Positions 1 through 10,246 of a stretch of 64,000 nt of DNA are shown piece after piece; the stretch's first letter is position 1, and each line of letters begins with the position of its first letter. Both the position numbers and the translations under genes were made by a program. This stretch comes from Thermodesulfobium narugense DSM 14796 (GTDB taxonomy: Bacteria; Thermodesulfobiota; Thermodesulfobiia; Thermodesulfobiales; Thermodesulfobiaceae), in the NCBI RefSeq assembly GCF_000212395.1, contig NC_015499.1, forward strand, positions 1 to 64,000. The letters run 5' to 3'. The notes beneath the pieces were generated by a model, which saw only the letters and a program-made list of their open reading frames with translations, did no database searches and was not told where the DNA came from.

Positions 1-51
1 TATATCTACAAATTTTAAAAGAGGTAAAAGATAACGAGAGGGTTAGGTGAC

Positions 52-1380
52 GTGAATAATATTTGGCAGGAAATTTTAGATGTAGTAGAAGAAAAAATGG
101 GAAAACCTACAGTAGAAGCTTTCTTAAAACCTTCTAGAGCAATAATAAATAAAGAAGACAATAAATTAACATTAATTGTACCTAATGAATTTATAAAAAC
201 TTATATAGAACAGAAATCCGGCAAATTAAAAAATATAATTGAAGACATATTAGAAGGAGAAAATCTAAAATTAAGCTTAGAAGTAGATGAATCCATAGGT
301 AATCTAAGTCAGGAAGAATATTTAGAAAACAATAATAAAGTTGAAAAAAATGAACAAAAAGGTTTTTTATCAAAATATACATTTGAAACTTTTGTGGTTG
401 GCCCTGGAAATAGAATGGCACACGCTGCTTCTCTTGCAGTAGCTGACAATCCTGGAAAAGCTTATAATCCACTCTTTATTTATGGGGGTGCAGGACTAGG
501 AAAAACACACCTACTTCAAGCAATTGCTACAACAATAAGAAGTAAAAAACCAAATTTATATATCTTATATATAACAAGTGAAAAATTCACTAACGAGTTC
601 ATAAACGCTATAAAAGACGATAAGATCAATTCATTTCAAGAACATTATAGAAACATAGACATACTACTAGTAGATGACATACAATTCATAGCCGGAAAGG
701 AAAGAACTCAAGAAGAGTTTTTCCACACCTTTAATACTTTATACGAATCAGGCAAACAAATAGTCTTATCATCTGATAGACCTCCAAAAGAAATTAGAAC
801 CTTAGAAGAAAGATTAAGAACAAGATTTGAAATGGGGTTAATTGCAGATATACAGCCTCCAGATTTAGAAACTAGGATCGCAATATTGCAAAAAAAAGCT
901 GAAATTGAAAATATCGATATAGATCCAGAAGCCTTAGTATTAATCGCTGAAAAAGTCGCTTCAAACATAAGAGAATTAGAAGGCGTGCTTACAAAATCTA
1001 TGGCACTTTGCTCCATTAATCAAGAATCAAGAATAACTATAAAACATGCCCAAGAAGCTCTTAAGAATATAGAGGATAACAAATTAAACAATTTACCAAC
1101 CATGGATGAAATTGCCATAGCAGTATCAAAAGTAATGCAAATCAAATTAGAAGATTTAAAGAGTAGAGGAAGAAAAAGTCATCAGGCAAACGCAAGACAG
1201 ATTGCAATGTATCTATGTAGAGAAATGACAAAAAATTCACTTCCACAAATAGGCGAATATTTCGGTAGAGATCATTCAACAGTAATACACGCATATGAAA
1301 GAATAAAAGAAGATATTAATAAAGATCAAACTTTAAAAAGAATAATAGAACAAATAAGATCTTTTTTAAAATCAGTTTGA
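52..1380 (+). CDS. dnaA: Chromosomal replication initiator protein DnaA
   Basis: AAA+ ATPase that binds DnaA boxes and opens oriC. The 442-residue length is normal. Seen: an N-terminal interaction domain (about 1-80), a variable linker, Walker A GGAGLGKT at 145-152, Walker B ILLVDDIQ around 204-211, and the C-terminal box-binding helix-turn-helix with RGRKSHQANARQ and GRDHSTVIHA near 380-425. The start is GTG at 52, the first usable start in the frame, with AGGTGA just upstream. The next gene is dnaN, and the gap between them is full of DnaA boxes, the usual arrangement of a bacterial origin. The gene is complete; its promoter lies mostly outside the window. Confidence 0.98.
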   Translation: MNNIWQEILDVVEEKMGKPTVEAFLKPSRAIINKEDNKLTLIVPNEFIKTYIEQKSGKLKNIIEDILEGENLKLSLEVDESIGNLSQEEYLENNNKVEKNEQKGFLSKYTFETFVVGPGNRMAHAASLAVADNPGKAYNPLFIYGGAGLGKTHLLQAIATTIRSKKPNLYILYITSEKFTNEFINAIKDDKINSFQEHYRNIDILLVDDIQFIAGKERTQEEFFHTFNTLYESGKQIVLSSDRPPKEIRTLEERLRTRFEMGLIADIQPPDLETRIAILQKKAEIENIDIDPEALVLIAEKVASNIRELEGVLTKSMALCSINQESRITIKHAQEALKNIEDNKLNNLPTMDEIAIAVSKVMQIKLEDLKSRGRKSHQANARQIAMYLCREMTKNSLPQIGEYFGRDHSTVIHAYERIKEDINKDQTLKRIIEQIRSFLKSV

Positions 1381-1609
1381 AAAAAGCTTTACTTATCAAC
1401 AAATGTTGATAACTTGTGGATAACTTGTTAATATTATGTGGATAAATGTTAATAAAAGGTTAATAACTTCAAGATCAATAAAAATTATCCACATATTAAA
1501 TAATTAATAAACAAGTTTTTAACAATTAAAATCGCTTTACTATGCGAAAAAAATAAGTTATCAACATATCCACAAGAACTATTATTATTACTTAAAAAGG
1601 AGTTAGATA
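1381..1609. other. oriC: Candidate chromosomal replication origin (oriC) with DnaA boxes
   Basis: This 229-base, very AT-rich gap separates dnaA and dnaN. Perfect DnaA boxes TTATCCACA are seen at 1485-1493 on the plus strand and, as TGTGGATAA, at 1415-1423 and 1437-1445 on the minus strand. One-mismatch boxes are at 1393-1401 (TTATCAACA), 1404-1412 (TGTTGATAA), 1558-1566 (TTATCAACA) and 1566-1574 (ATATCCACA). The AT-only stretch at about 1494-1530 between the two box clusters is a plausible unwinding element. The position and box density fit oriC, and the promoter of dnaN must also lie here. The identification is inference from box content and context. Confidence 0.85.
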
Positions 1610-2722
1610 ATGAGAGAAATTAAAGACAATGTTAATAACCAAGAAAACCAAGAAAAAATAAGACTCGAATTGCAAACAAAAGAATTAAATAAGATAATTC
1701 AAGATCTTTCAAAAAACATAAAAAAACATCCTGTAGAAATACTAAGAAATATCCAAATCTCAGCACAAGATAAACATATAATATTTAGATCAACAGATCT
1801 AGAAGTAGAAATAACCTATTTTTTTGAAACGGAACAAGAAATAAAGATAGATCCAATACTCATTGAATCAAATGAACTATCAAATCTAATAAAAAATTAT
1901 CCAAACGAAAAAATAAACTTTGAATTTCAAAACGAAAAACTCATAATAGAAGGAGAAGACTTATCGGCAACAATACCGCTAAAACAAGATCCAAACTTTC
2001 CAGACCCAATAGACACTTCAAAAGCACAACCTAAATCAATTAACTTTAATTTAATAAAACAGGCTATTGAAAAAGTCATAAGTTCAAGTTCACAGAGTTC
2101 AGACTCAAAAATGAGCGGAGTTAATTTTAAAACAAAAGAAAAAACTCTCACTATAGCAGCTACAGACGGCTTCAGACTAGCAATATTCAAAATAAATTTA
2201 GACGAAGAGATAGATATGAATTTTACAATATCAAAAAAATGTGCACAAGAAGTTATAAAATTCGACGCTACAGTTCCTATATCATATCAAACACAAACAC
2301 ACTGGGTTTTATCTACACATGAAAAAATGCTCTCAGTAAAAAAGCTAAACTATGAATATCCAAACTATGAGAAAGCCATCCCAAGTGACAATAAATACAA
2401 ATTCTATATTAACAGAGAAGATTTTATAAAAAAACTGATATTTACTTCATCACAGTCTGAAATAGTAAAGATATCCCTAAAAGACAACACACTAAACATC
2501 CAATCATCAGATTCAAGAATAAAAACGAAAACATTAATAAAATCCGTAGAAGAAGTTAAAGACATAGAATTTCTTTTCAAATCATCATATCTAATTGACG
2601 GACTCAAAATATTTGACGAAGAGGAAGTATTATTTACATACAAGGACGAAAATAAACCAATAACTCTTGAAAATAATATAAATACAACTTATATAACTTT
2701 ACCTGCAAGACCAGAAAGATAA
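1610..2722 (+). CDS. dnaN: DNA polymerase III beta subunit (sliding clamp)
   Basis: Ring-forming clamp that holds DNA polymerase III on the template. The 370 residues fit the three-domain beta clamp; the central stretch with SGVNFKT and AATDGFRLA and the C-terminal YITLPARPER are family hallmarks. ATG 1610 has AAGGAG 8 bases upstream. The usual clamp N-terminus (M-K-F-x-I) aligns with IRLELQTKELNK at residue 17, so the protein carries about 16 extra N-terminal residues rich in Asn, Gln and Glu. It lies between oriC and recF, as in most bacteria. The gene is strikingly A-rich on the coding strand compared with genes after about 6 kb. Confidence 0.97.
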   Translation: MREIKDNVNNQENQEKIRLELQTKELNKIIQDLSKNIKKHPVEILRNIQISAQDKHIIFRSTDLEVEITYFFETEQEIKIDPILIESNELSNLIKNYPNEKINFEFQNEKLIIEGEDLSATIPLKQDPNFPDPIDTSKAQPKSINFNLIKQAIEKVISSSSQSSDSKMSGVNFKTKEKTLTIAATDGFRLAIFKINLDEEIDMNFTISKKCAQEVIKFDATVPISYQTQTHWVLSTHEKMLSVKKLNYEYPNYEKAIPSDNKYKFYINREDFIKKLIFTSSQSEIVKISLKDNTLNIQSSDSRIKTKTLIKSVEEVKDIEFLFKSSYLIDGLKIFDEEEVLFTYKDENKPITLENNINTTYITLPARPER

Positions 2723-2731
2723 AAATTAAGA

Positions 2732-3703
2732 ATGATATTAGAAATACATCATTTCAGAAACTTTGAACATAATACTTTTAATCTTAGTAAAAAAAACCTG
2801 ATTATAGGAGAGAATGCATCTGGAAAAACAAATCTTCTTGAAGCAATATACTTAACTCTTAGAGGAAAAACAAAAAATAACATACCAAACCAAAATCTAA
2901 TACAATTCTCAAGAGAAAGCGCGCTTATAAGAAACACTGTTTATGGAAAAAGAATAGAAATTATGATGAATAACAAAAATAAAATTTTAAAAATAAATGA
3001 CAAAAAATTAAATTCAAGTATAAAGTTGTGGCAATATTTTAAAGTCTTTTATATAAATCTATTTGATTCTTTACTTTTATCACAAGAACCAAAAAACAAA
3101 AGAAAATTTCTCGATGAAATTATAATTAACATAAATCCAGAGAAGATCAAACTTTATAAAGATCTCAAAATTTTAAACACACAAAAAAACTACGTCTTAA
3201 AAAACAAAACAGACAAAGAACTTATTAAAAGCTATGATATAAAGTTAACACAATTATCACAAGAAATATCAAATTTAAGAGAAGAAGTTTTGAATAACGT
3301 AATCTTAAATACTAAAAAACTCCTTAAAGAAGAAAGTATACAAATAAAGTTTTATAAAAGTTTAGAATCAAAAGAAATAAAAAATAAAGAAATTATTGAA
3401 GCTAAAACCAAAAGAAACATAATAAACCCTTCTAGAGATAACTTTTCAGTAAAAATTAGAAATATAGATTCATCCTTTTTATCTACCGGTGAAATTAAAA
3501 AATTTTCACTAGCACTACACCTTGCAAAAATAAGTATTTTTAAAGAACATAATTGTGTTTCACTATTTGATGAAATTAACTCTTTTCTAGATAAGGCAAA
3601 TTTAGATATACTTTTAAAATGGCTCCAGAAAATAGATGGTTATGTTATTGTCACATCCACATCCGAATTGGATCTAGAAAATTTTGATAAGATTTTTTTA
3701 TAA
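2732..3703 (+). CDS. recF: DNA replication and repair protein RecF
   Basis: SMC-like ATPase that helps load RecA at single-strand gaps. Seen: Walker A GENASGKT at 26-33, ABC-type signature LSTGEIKKFSLALHLA and a Walker B variant SLFDEINSFLD near the C-terminus. At 323 residues it is shorter than the usual 350-370, the loss being mainly in the middle coiled region. It starts 9 bases after dnaN with no clear Shine-Dalgarno, so it is probably translationally coupled. The order dnaN-recF-DUF721-gyrB is a classic origin-proximal arrangement. Identity is sure from motifs and context; sequence divergence is high. Confidence 0.93.
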   Translation: MILEIHHFRNFEHNTFNLSKKNLIIGENASGKTNLLEAIYLTLRGKTKNNIPNQNLIQFSRESALIRNTVYGKRIEIMMNNKNKILKINDKKLNSSIKLWQYFKVFYINLFDSLLLSQEPKNKRKFLDEIIININPEKIKLYKDLKILNTQKNYVLKNKTDKELIKSYDIKLTQLSQEISNLREEVLNNVILNTKKLLKEESIQIKFYKSLESKEIKNKEIIEAKTKRNIINPSRDNFSVKIRNIDSSFLSTGEIKKFSLALHLAKISIFKEHNCVSLFDEINSFLDKANLDILLKWLQKIDGYVIVTSTSELDLENFDKIFL

Positions 3704-3711
3704 TTAGATTC

Positions 3712-4152
3712 ATGGATAAAATAGATTCCATAATTTTAAATCAAATACCAAAAAATTTAAGGCAGTGTTTTATTATAGAAAAAAATTGGCACGAAATAGT
3801 AGGTTTAAAGTTATCAAAGATATCTAAACCAATAAAGCTATCAAATAAAACTCTTGTTATTTCTACAACTCACCCTATAATAAGTAGAGAGATTTCACTT
3901 TATTCAAATATAATTATAGATAGAGTTAAAAAAAAATTAAACATAGCTATAGAAAATTTAAAATTTAAAACTTCAAATTTTGAAACAAACGAGGAGGAAG
4001 AGGTAAAAGAAAAGGAAAAAAGACAAGCTGTTAATATAAACTATCCCGATTTTTTTATAGAGATAAAGGATGAAAACATTAGAAAAAAAGTATTAAATAT
4101 ATATAAAACACTAAAAATAAAAGAAAATAAAGGCAACAAAGGAGATGAATAA
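3712..4152 (+). CDS. DUF721 (DciA-like) protein
   Basis: Small 146-residue protein with the DUF721 signature near the N-terminus: LRQCFIIEKNWHEIVG followed by KISKPIKLSNKTLVIST, the KH-like fold of DciA. In other bacteria DciA interacts with the replicative helicase DnaB and helps load it; that function is established for some lineages and only inferred here. The C-terminal half is Lys/Glu-rich and probably unstructured. It starts 8 bases after recF and ends inside the leader of gyrB, a position typical of this family. No ATPase-type loader is seen in the window. Confidence 0.85.
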   Translation: MDKIDSIILNQIPKNLRQCFIIEKNWHEIVGLKLSKISKPIKLSNKTLVISTTHPIISREISLYSNIIIDRVKKKLNIAIENLKFKTSNFETNEEEEVKEKEKRQAVNINYPDFFIEIKDENIRKKVLNIYKTLKIKENKGNKGDE

Positions 4153-4156
4153 ACTT

Positions 4157-6055
4157 ATGAAATATACTTCAAAGGATATCGTAGTTCTGGAGGGAATGGA
4201 AGCAGTAAGAAAAAGACCAGGAATGTATATTGGTTCAATTGGGATCAAAGGTCTATTACACTTAGTATATGAAGTAGTAGATAACTCTGTAGACGAATTT
4301 ATGGCAGGATATTGCAAAAAAATATCTGTAACAATCCATAAATCAAATTATGTAACTATAGAAGATGACGGTAGAGGAATACCAACAGACATACACGAAC
4401 AAACAAACAAAAACGCTCTTGAACTAGTACTAACTACACTTCATGCTGGTGGAAAATTCAATGATAAGGTCTATAAAGTATCTGGTGGATTACACGGAGT
4501 TGGAGTATCAGTGGTAAATGCTCTATCAGAAAGGTTCATTGCAACTGTATATAGAGACGGAAAAATTTTTACACAGGAATTCTCCCGAGGTAATCCTGTA
4601 TCAGAAATTAAAATAATAGGTGAAAGTGATAAACACGGAACAAAAATAAAATTCTTACCAGATAAGGAAATTTTTAAAGACATAACCTGGGATACAGACG
4701 AACTAAAGGCAAGATTTCAAGAAATTGCATTTTTAAATCCAGGTCTAGAAATAGTATTTTCTGACGAAAGAATTGGTGAAAAAGAAACCTTTTATGATGA
4801 AAAAGGTATATTGGGTTTCGTTGAATATTTAAACAAAAATTCAAAACCTTTATATTCCCCACCTATAGTTATCCAGGGCGAATATGAAGAGGTTTACGTC
4901 GATATAGCACTCCAACACGTTGATTCAACCTATGAAAATATAATTTGTTTTGCAAATAACATTGCTACTAAAGAAGGAGGATCGCATTTAACTGCATTCA
5001 AAAATTCTCTAACAAAATTAACTAATCAATATGCAAAGGATAAAAAGATTCTCAAAGAAGATGAAAACTTTCAAGGAGAGGATATTAGAAGCGGACTAAC
5101 AGCAGTAATTTCAGTAAAATTAAAAGAACCATTATTTGAAGGTCAAACAAAAACCAAACTTTCTTCTTTAGAGGCTAAAAATGCAGTAGAGAAGCTTATG
5201 GAAAAATTCATAATAGAATTAGAATCAAAACCGGAAGTAGCCAATATGATAATAAAATCATCTCTAGCTGCAAAGGAAGCTAGAGAAGCTGCAAAAAAAG
5301 CTAGAGATATGGTAAGAAAAAAACACGACTTTACCTCAAGTATTTCCTTGCCTGGAAAATTGGCGTTGTGTTCTTCAAAAAAACCAGAAGAATGTGAACT
5401 GTTTATTGTGGAAGGTGACAGTGCAGGCGGGTCTGCAAAACAGGGAAGGGATAGAAGATTTCAAGCTATCCTTCCACTAAGAGGCAAAATATTAAATGTT
5501 GAAAAAGCTAATATAGATAAGATTTTAGCAAACCAAGAAATAAAGGCCCTTGCTGCTTCAATTGGTTTATCCTTTTATGAAGAAGATAAACCTGTATCTG
5601 ATTGGATTAAAAATCTTAGATTTCATAAAATTATAATTATGACCGATGCGGACGTTGATGGTTCACACATTAGAACGCTTCTCCTAACGCTTTTTTTTAG
5701 ATATTTCAGACCATTAATTGAAACTGGAAAAGTATTTATAGCTCAGCCACCTCTTTATATGATTAGAAAAGGAAAAGAGAGAAGATATGCTATGAATGAT
5801 GAAGAACTAAACGATATACTCTCTGAGATAAAAAGTCCGGATTCAATTCAAAGATTCAAAGGATTGGGTGAAATGACCCCATCACAACTGTGGGACGTTG
5901 CAATGAATCCTGAAAAGAGAACGATCTTAAAGGTATGTATAGAAGACGCAAGCGAAGCTAATAGAATTTTTGAGATTCTTATGGGAGATAACGTAGAGTA
6001 CAGGAAAGCGTTCATTGAAAGATATGCTCGGGAGGTAAAAAACTTAGATGTCTGA
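4157..6055 (+). CDS. gyrB: DNA gyrase subunit B
   Basis: ATPase subunit of DNA gyrase, which introduces negative supercoils. Seen: GHKL ATPase motifs ([32 protein letters not shown]), the transducer domain, the TOPRIM core [15 protein letters not shown] and [13 protein letters not shown], and the C-terminal [13 protein letters not shown]. The length, about 632 residues, fits the short GyrB class. ATG 4157 is preferred because the AAAGGAG at 4138-4144 abuts the in-frame ATG at 4145 with no spacing; using 4145 would add four residues and overlap the DUF721 stop. gyrA follows with an 8-base overlap, so the subunits are probably co-translated. Confidence 0.97.
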   Translation: MKYTSKDIVVLEGMEAVRKRPGMYIGSIGIKGLLHLVYEVVDNSVDEFMAGYCKKISVTIHKSNYVTIEDDGRGIPTDIHEQTNKNALELVLTTLHAGGKFNDKVYKVSGGLHGVGVSVVNALSERFIATVYRDGKIFTQEFSRGNPVSEIKIIGESDKHGTKIKFLPDKEIFKDITWDTDELKARFQEIAFLNPGLEIVFSDERIGEKETFYDEKGILGFVEYLNKNSKPLYSPPIVIQGEYEEVYVDIALQHVDSTYENIICFANNIATKEGGSHLTAFKNSLTKLTNQYAKDKKILKEDENFQGEDIRSGLTAVISVKLKEPLFEGQTKTKLSSLEAKNAVEKLMEKFIIELESKPEVANMIIKSSLAAKEAREAAKKARDMVRKKHDFTSSISLPGKLALCSSKKPEECELFIVEGDSAGGSAKQGRDRRFQAILPLRGKILNVEKANIDKILANQEIKALAASIGLSFYEEDKPVSDWIKNLRFHKIIIMTDADVDGSHIRTLLLTLFFRYFRPLIETGKVFIAQPPLYMIRKGKERRYAMNDEELNDILSEIKSPDSIQRFKGLGEMTPSQLWDVAMNPEKRTILKVCIEDASEANRIFEILMGDNVEYRKAFIERYAREVKNLDV

Positions 6056-8462
6056 AATTATGAGAATTGTAGAAGAAGAGGTAAAAGATTCTTATTTAGA
6101 TTACGCAATGAGCGTAATAATTGGTAGGGCAATCCCGGATATAAGAGATGGCCTAAAGCCTGTCCAAAGAAGAATTATTTATGCAATGAGCGAAATGGGT
6201 ATGACATACGATAAGCCTCATAAAAAGTGTGCAAGGGTGGTTGGTGAAGTTTTAGGAAAATTTCATCCTCATGGAGATACAGCTGTATACGATGCGCTTG
6301 TAAGGATGGCTCAGGATTTTACATATAGATATCCTTTAATTGATGGTCATGGCAATTTTGGATCTTTAGACGGTGACAATGCAGCGGCTATGAGATACAC
6401 TGAGGCAAGACTTGCAAAAATTTCAAATACCCTTATTTCAGAAATGGGCTTCAACATTGTTCCAATGCAGGACAACTTTGACGGTTCATTGAAAGAACCA
6501 GAGGTTTTACCTGCAAAATTCCCTCAGTTATTAGCAAACGGAGCTTCAGGAATAGCTGTAGGTATGGCTACCTCTATCCCGCCGCATAATCTAGGAGAAC
6601 TAATTGACGCCCTTCTTTTAATCTTAAAAAACCCTCAAGTTTCTGAAGAAGAGTTGTTAAAAGTGCTGACAGGACCAGATTTTCCTACAGGTGGAATAAT
6701 AGTAGGAAAAAATGGCATCAAAGAATACTTTTTAACTGGGAAAGGAAAGATTATTTTAAGAGGAAGACATAAAATAGAAATGGGTTCTAAAACTAACAAG
6801 TTAGTTATAAGTGAAATACCATACTCTGTGAATAAGGCTATCTTAGTAGAAAAAATAGACCAACTTATAAAAGAAAAGAGATTAGATGGAGTTTCAGAAA
6901 TAAGAGACGAATCGGGGAGAGAAGGGATAAGAATTGTCTTAGATCTCAAAAAAGGAGCAAATTCAGAAAAAATTGTAAAAAAATTATATAAACATACTAC
7001 AATGCAAATAACGTTCGGCGTAATAATGCTCTCATTAGTAGCAGGAGTTCCAAAGGTATTACCTGTAAAGGATGTGTTGTTACACTTTCTTACCTTTAGA
7101 AAGGATATTCAGAGAAAGAGATTAGAAAAGATTTTAGAAGATTTGAAAAAGAGATTAGTACTACTTGATGCACTGTCTAAGGCATTGGAAAAGATTGATC
7201 AAGTTATAGAGATTATAAAAAGGTCGCTTAATCCAGCGGAAGCTAAAAAGAGACTCTGTGAATTTCTTCAAATCTCAGAAGAGGGCGCACAGGGTATTCT
7301 GGATCTTAGATTACAAAGGTTAACTTCTTTGGAAAGAGAAAAAATTCTTAAAGACCTTGAAAAAACCCTGTTAGAGATTAAGGAAACTGAATTTGCATTA
7401 AACGATGAGGGAAAATTTTTAGAAATCTTAGAAAATGAACTAGTCGAAATAAAGTCTAATTTTGCAGACAAGAGAAGAACTGAAATCTCTTTGGACTTTG
7501 AAGAGGAAGATATCCTTGAAGAAGATATACCTGAAGGTGAAGTTATAGTTACAATAAGCAAATTAGGTTTTATAAAAAGAATGAAAAAGGATGTTTTTGA
7601 AAGACAAAACAAAGGTGGAAAAGGTATTGACGGCATCCAAAAGAGCAGTGCAATTCAAGATAGAATCCAAACATCTATAGTTTTGTCAAACAAAGATAGA
7701 ATACTGTTTATATCGTCTAAAGGAAGAGCGTATACCCTTCTTGCGTTTAGTATCCCAGAATTTTCGAGAACTTCAAGGGGTACAGGTATAGCAAATATTT
7801 TGCCTCTTTCAGAAGATGAAAAAATAACCTTTATGGTTCAAATTAAGGAAGAAGAGATAAAAAAAGACATAATACTTGCTACATCTATGGGTTATTTGAA
7901 GAAGATTAAGCTTGAAAATATTGTTTCTAAAAGAAGAAATGGAGTAATTGCAATAAAACTTAACGATTCAGAGTCTGTTGTTGGGGCTTGTATGGTTTGT
8001 GAAGAAAAATTTTTGCTTTATTCTAGTAATGGCTTTGCCACTTTGGCGAATCTTAAAGATTTGAGGAACATGGGGAATAATTCACACGGCGTTATTGGTA
8101 TGAGATTATCAAAAGACGACAAACTTCTAGGAATTGTTCCTGATTCAAAATACTTTATAGTGATAGACAAGAATGGAAATGGTAAAAAGGTTAGTAGCGA
8201 TAACTTTACCAGTCACAAAAGGGGAACAAAAGGAGTTAGGGTATCAAAGAATAAACTTGCAACTATTTTGAACTACAAAGAGGGGATGGATCTCATAATA
8301 TATACAGAAAAAGGCAAAGTTATTAGAATAGATATTGATTCTGTAAAACAACTATCCAGAAATGCAAAAGGAATAAAACTTCAGAAGTTAGATAAAGCGG
8401 ATAGTGTTTTAGATGCTACTATAGTTAGACCAAATACTGATCTAATAGAAGACAACCTATGA
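6048..8462 (+). CDS. gyrA: DNA gyrase subunit A
   Basis: DNA cleavage and religation subunit of gyrase. Catalytic Tyr117 sits in [11 protein letters not shown]. The C-terminal six-bladed domain contains a GyrA-box, QNKGGKG, which marks gyrase rather than topoisomerase IV. The 804 residues are normal. GGAGG at 6031-6035 precedes ATG 6048, with the last codons of gyrB overlapping. The stop overlaps the next gene start in ATGA, so the polyprenyl synthase is translationally coupled to gyrase. No second type II topoisomerase pair is in the window. Confidence 0.97.
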   Translation: MSEIMRIVEEEVKDSYLDYAMSVIIGRAIPDIRDGLKPVQRRIIYAMSEMGMTYDKPHKKCARVVGEVLGKFHPHGDTAVYDALVRMAQDFTYRYPLIDGHGNFGSLDGDNAAAMRYTEARLAKISNTLISEMGFNIVPMQDNFDGSLKEPEVLPAKFPQLLANGASGIAVGMATSIPPHNLGELIDALLLILKNPQVSEEELLKVLTGPDFPTGGIIVGKNGIKEYFLTGKGKIILRGRHKIEMGSKTNKLVISEIPYSVNKAILVEKIDQLIKEKRLDGVSEIRDESGREGIRIVLDLKKGANSEKIVKKLYKHTTMQITFGVIMLSLVAGVPKVLPVKDVLLHFLTFRKDIQRKRLEKILEDLKKRLVLLDALSKALEKIDQVIEIIKRSLNPAEAKKRLCEFLQISEEGAQGILDLRLQRLTSLEREKILKDLEKTLLEIKETEFALNDEGKFLEILENELVEIKSNFADKRRTEISLDFEEEDILEEDIPEGEVIVTISKLGFIKRMKKDVFERQNKGGKGIDGIQKSSAIQDRIQTSIVLSNKDRILFISSKGRAYTLLAFSIPEFSRTSRGTGIANILPLSEDEKITFMVQIKEEEIKKDIILATSMGYLKKIKLENIVSKRRNGVIAIKLNDSESVVGACMVCEEKFLLYSSNGFATLANLKDLRNMGNNSHGVIGMRLSKDDKLLGIVPDSKYFIVIDKNGNGKKVSSDNFTSHKRGTKGVRVSKNKLATILNYKEGMDLIIYTEKGKVIRIDIDSVKQLSRNAKGIKLQKLDKADSVLDATIVRPNTDLIEDNL

Positions 8463-9403
8463 ATATTTCAACAATTGGGTTAGAACTAAAATCTCACATA
8501 AAGTTATCAGAAATAGAACTTGCAAGGATATTAGAAACAGAAGTAGAAACTTTAAGAAACGCTTCTTTGCATTTATTAGAAGCAGGTGGAAAAAGAATTA
8601 GGCCAACGCTGGTATTCTTAAGTGCCCTTTGCGTTAATCAGGATATAGAAAAGGTTATAAAGTATGCTGCTGTTGTTGAAGGCATTCATCTTGCCACACT
8701 TATACACGACGACGTAATCGATGAATCTAATGTAAGAAGGGGGATCCTCAGCGTAAATGGTAAATACGGCTTTAAAGTGGCCATCCTTTCAGGAGACTTT
8801 ATTTTAGCAAAAATAACTCACTTTCTTTCTTTACTAGAAAATAAAGAACCTGTAAGGCTTATGGCAGAAGTTATTATGCGTATGGCTGAAGGAGAGGTAA
8901 TGCAACAAGAAGACCTTTTTAAGATTGTTTCTATTGAAAGATATATTATAAGATGTACCAACAAAACTGCAAGACTTATTAGTTCTTCTGCCTTTCTTGG
9001 AAGTATCGATGTACTCGACAAGAGAAATATCTTTGCTGAATTCGGATTAAATTTAGGTATAGCTTTTCAAATAATAGATGATATATTAGATTTTACTGGA
9101 GAGGTAAAAAAACTAGGCAAAGTTCCAGGTTCAGATTTAAGATCGGGAGTTGTTACTCTTCCAGTTTTACTTCTTTCTAAAAAAAGTAGGGAAGTAGAAA
9201 AGCTTCTTGAAAAAAAGTTTGAAGATGGAATAAATAAAATTATCGAGATGGTAAAAAACGACAACGTTCTAAAAGAAAGCGTTGATTTAGCAAAATATTA
9301 TTCAAATAAAGCAATTGAGTGTCTAAAAGAGTTAAAAATTAATAATATATATGCAAAAACTCTTATGGATTATGTCAAAATGCTTGAAGAGAGAGTATCT
9401 TAA
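8459..9403 (+). CDS. Polyprenyl (all-trans) diphosphate synthase
   Basis: Isoprenyl chain-elongating enzyme that condenses isopentenyl diphosphate onto an allylic primer. It probably makes the long all-trans chain of a menaquinone-like respiratory quinone. Seen: first Asp-rich motif DDVID at 84-88, second motif IDDILDF near 200, the GGKRIRP substrate loop at 43-49 and KTARLISSS. The 314 residues fit the heptaprenyl or octaprenyl synthase catalytic subunit. The residues around the first motif are not enough to set chain length. It begins on the gyrA stop in an ATGA overlap and is followed immediately by the PilZ gene. A shorter-chain product cannot be excluded. Confidence 0.9.
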   Translation: MNISTIGLELKSHIKLSEIELARILETEVETLRNASLHLLEAGGKRIRPTLVFLSALCVNQDIEKVIKYAAVVEGIHLATLIHDDVIDESNVRRGILSVNGKYGFKVAILSGDFILAKITHFLSLLENKEPVRLMAEVIMRMAEGEVMQQEDLFKIVSIERYIIRCTNKTARLISSSAFLGSIDVLDKRNIFAEFGLNLGIAFQIIDDILDFTGEVKKLGKVPGSDLRSGVVTLPVLLLSKKSREVEKLLEKKFEDGINKIIEMVKNDNVLKESVDLAKYYSNKAIECLKELKINNIYAKTLMDYVKMLEERVS

Positions 9404-10144
9404 TTGCCTGAAGAAATAATAGAAAAAGTTAATAATTTAAAAGAGTTTTACAAATCTGGAACTAAAATTGACGTTTTTTTGGTACTTAGATCTGTTGGTA
9501 AAGAAGAACTTGATGGACCTTATGGCTCTCTAATCTCTTTTTTGGATGACGATGAAGTGTTATGGATAGAAACACCAATGAACAAAGGATTTCCTCTTAT
9601 TCTCGCTCCACAAGATTTAATCCTGGTGAACGTTAAAAAGGGAAAATTAATTTATCAATTTCAAAGTTTAGTTTTAGAAAGAAGAAAGGAACCTAATACA
9701 AATCTCTTTTTGTTTGCACTAAAGGCTGCAAGAGAAGTTAAAAAAATTGAGAGAAGAAAATTTTTCAGACTACCTGTAGTTTTAGATGTAACTATAAAGG
9801 TTAAAAAAAACGCTCAAGAAAAAGATTCTCTTAATTTCAAAGGAAAAACAAAAGACTTGTCTGGGGGTGGAGTAAAGGTTGCAGTTAAATTAACCGATTA
9901 CAGCGAAATTTTAAAATTAATAAAAGAAGAGTATCAGACCTTTATCGAGTTTGAAATTGACAAAAGAAAAAAGATATACCAAAGAATAAAGTTTGTTAGT
10001 TCATATACCGACGAAGAATCAAAAATTGGCTTTATTGCCTTTTATTTTGATAATATACCTCGAGGAGTCCAAGATTCTATAATCAGATTTCTTTTTGCTA
10101 AGCAAAGGGAGATGAAACAAAAGGGCATAGAGTTTGATGAGTAA
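9404..10144 (+). CDS. YcgR-type PilZ-domain c-di-GMP receptor
   Basis: A 246-residue protein with an N-terminal YcgR-like beta domain (about 15-100) and a C-terminal PilZ domain. The c-di-GMP binding motif is intact: RRKFFR at 117-122 (R118xxxR122) and DLSGGG at 151-156 (DxSxxG). Proteins of this build bind the flagellar motor or stator and slow or redirect motility when c-di-GMP rises. That role is inferred here from the adjacent fliA and motB genes and the diguanylate cyclase at 26618. Start is TTG 9404, directly after the stop of the previous gene. Confidence 0.88.
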   Translation: MPEEIIEKVNNLKEFYKSGTKIDVFLVLRSVGKEELDGPYGSLISFLDDDEVLWIETPMNKGFPLILAPQDLILVNVKKGKLIYQFQSLVLERRKEPNTNLFLFALKAAREVKKIERRKFFRLPVVLDVTIKVKKNAQEKDSLNFKGKTKDLSGGGVKVAVKLTDYSEILKLIKEEYQTFIEFEIDKRKKIYQRIKFVSSYTDEESKIGFIAFYFDNIPRGVQDSIIRFLFAKQREMKQKGIEFDE

Positions 10145-10246
10145 TTTTAAAATTAAGGGGTTATTTGATAAACTAAATATTTAGTAGAAGCTTTGAAAGG
10201 ATAAGGTGAACTATTTGATTCTATTTTTATTTTTTGAGAGTAAAAG

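Noticed and set aside
10145-10246. Clear promoter for fliA
   Set aside because: TTGATA at 10165-10170 has no -10 partner at normal spacing, so no promoter is called.
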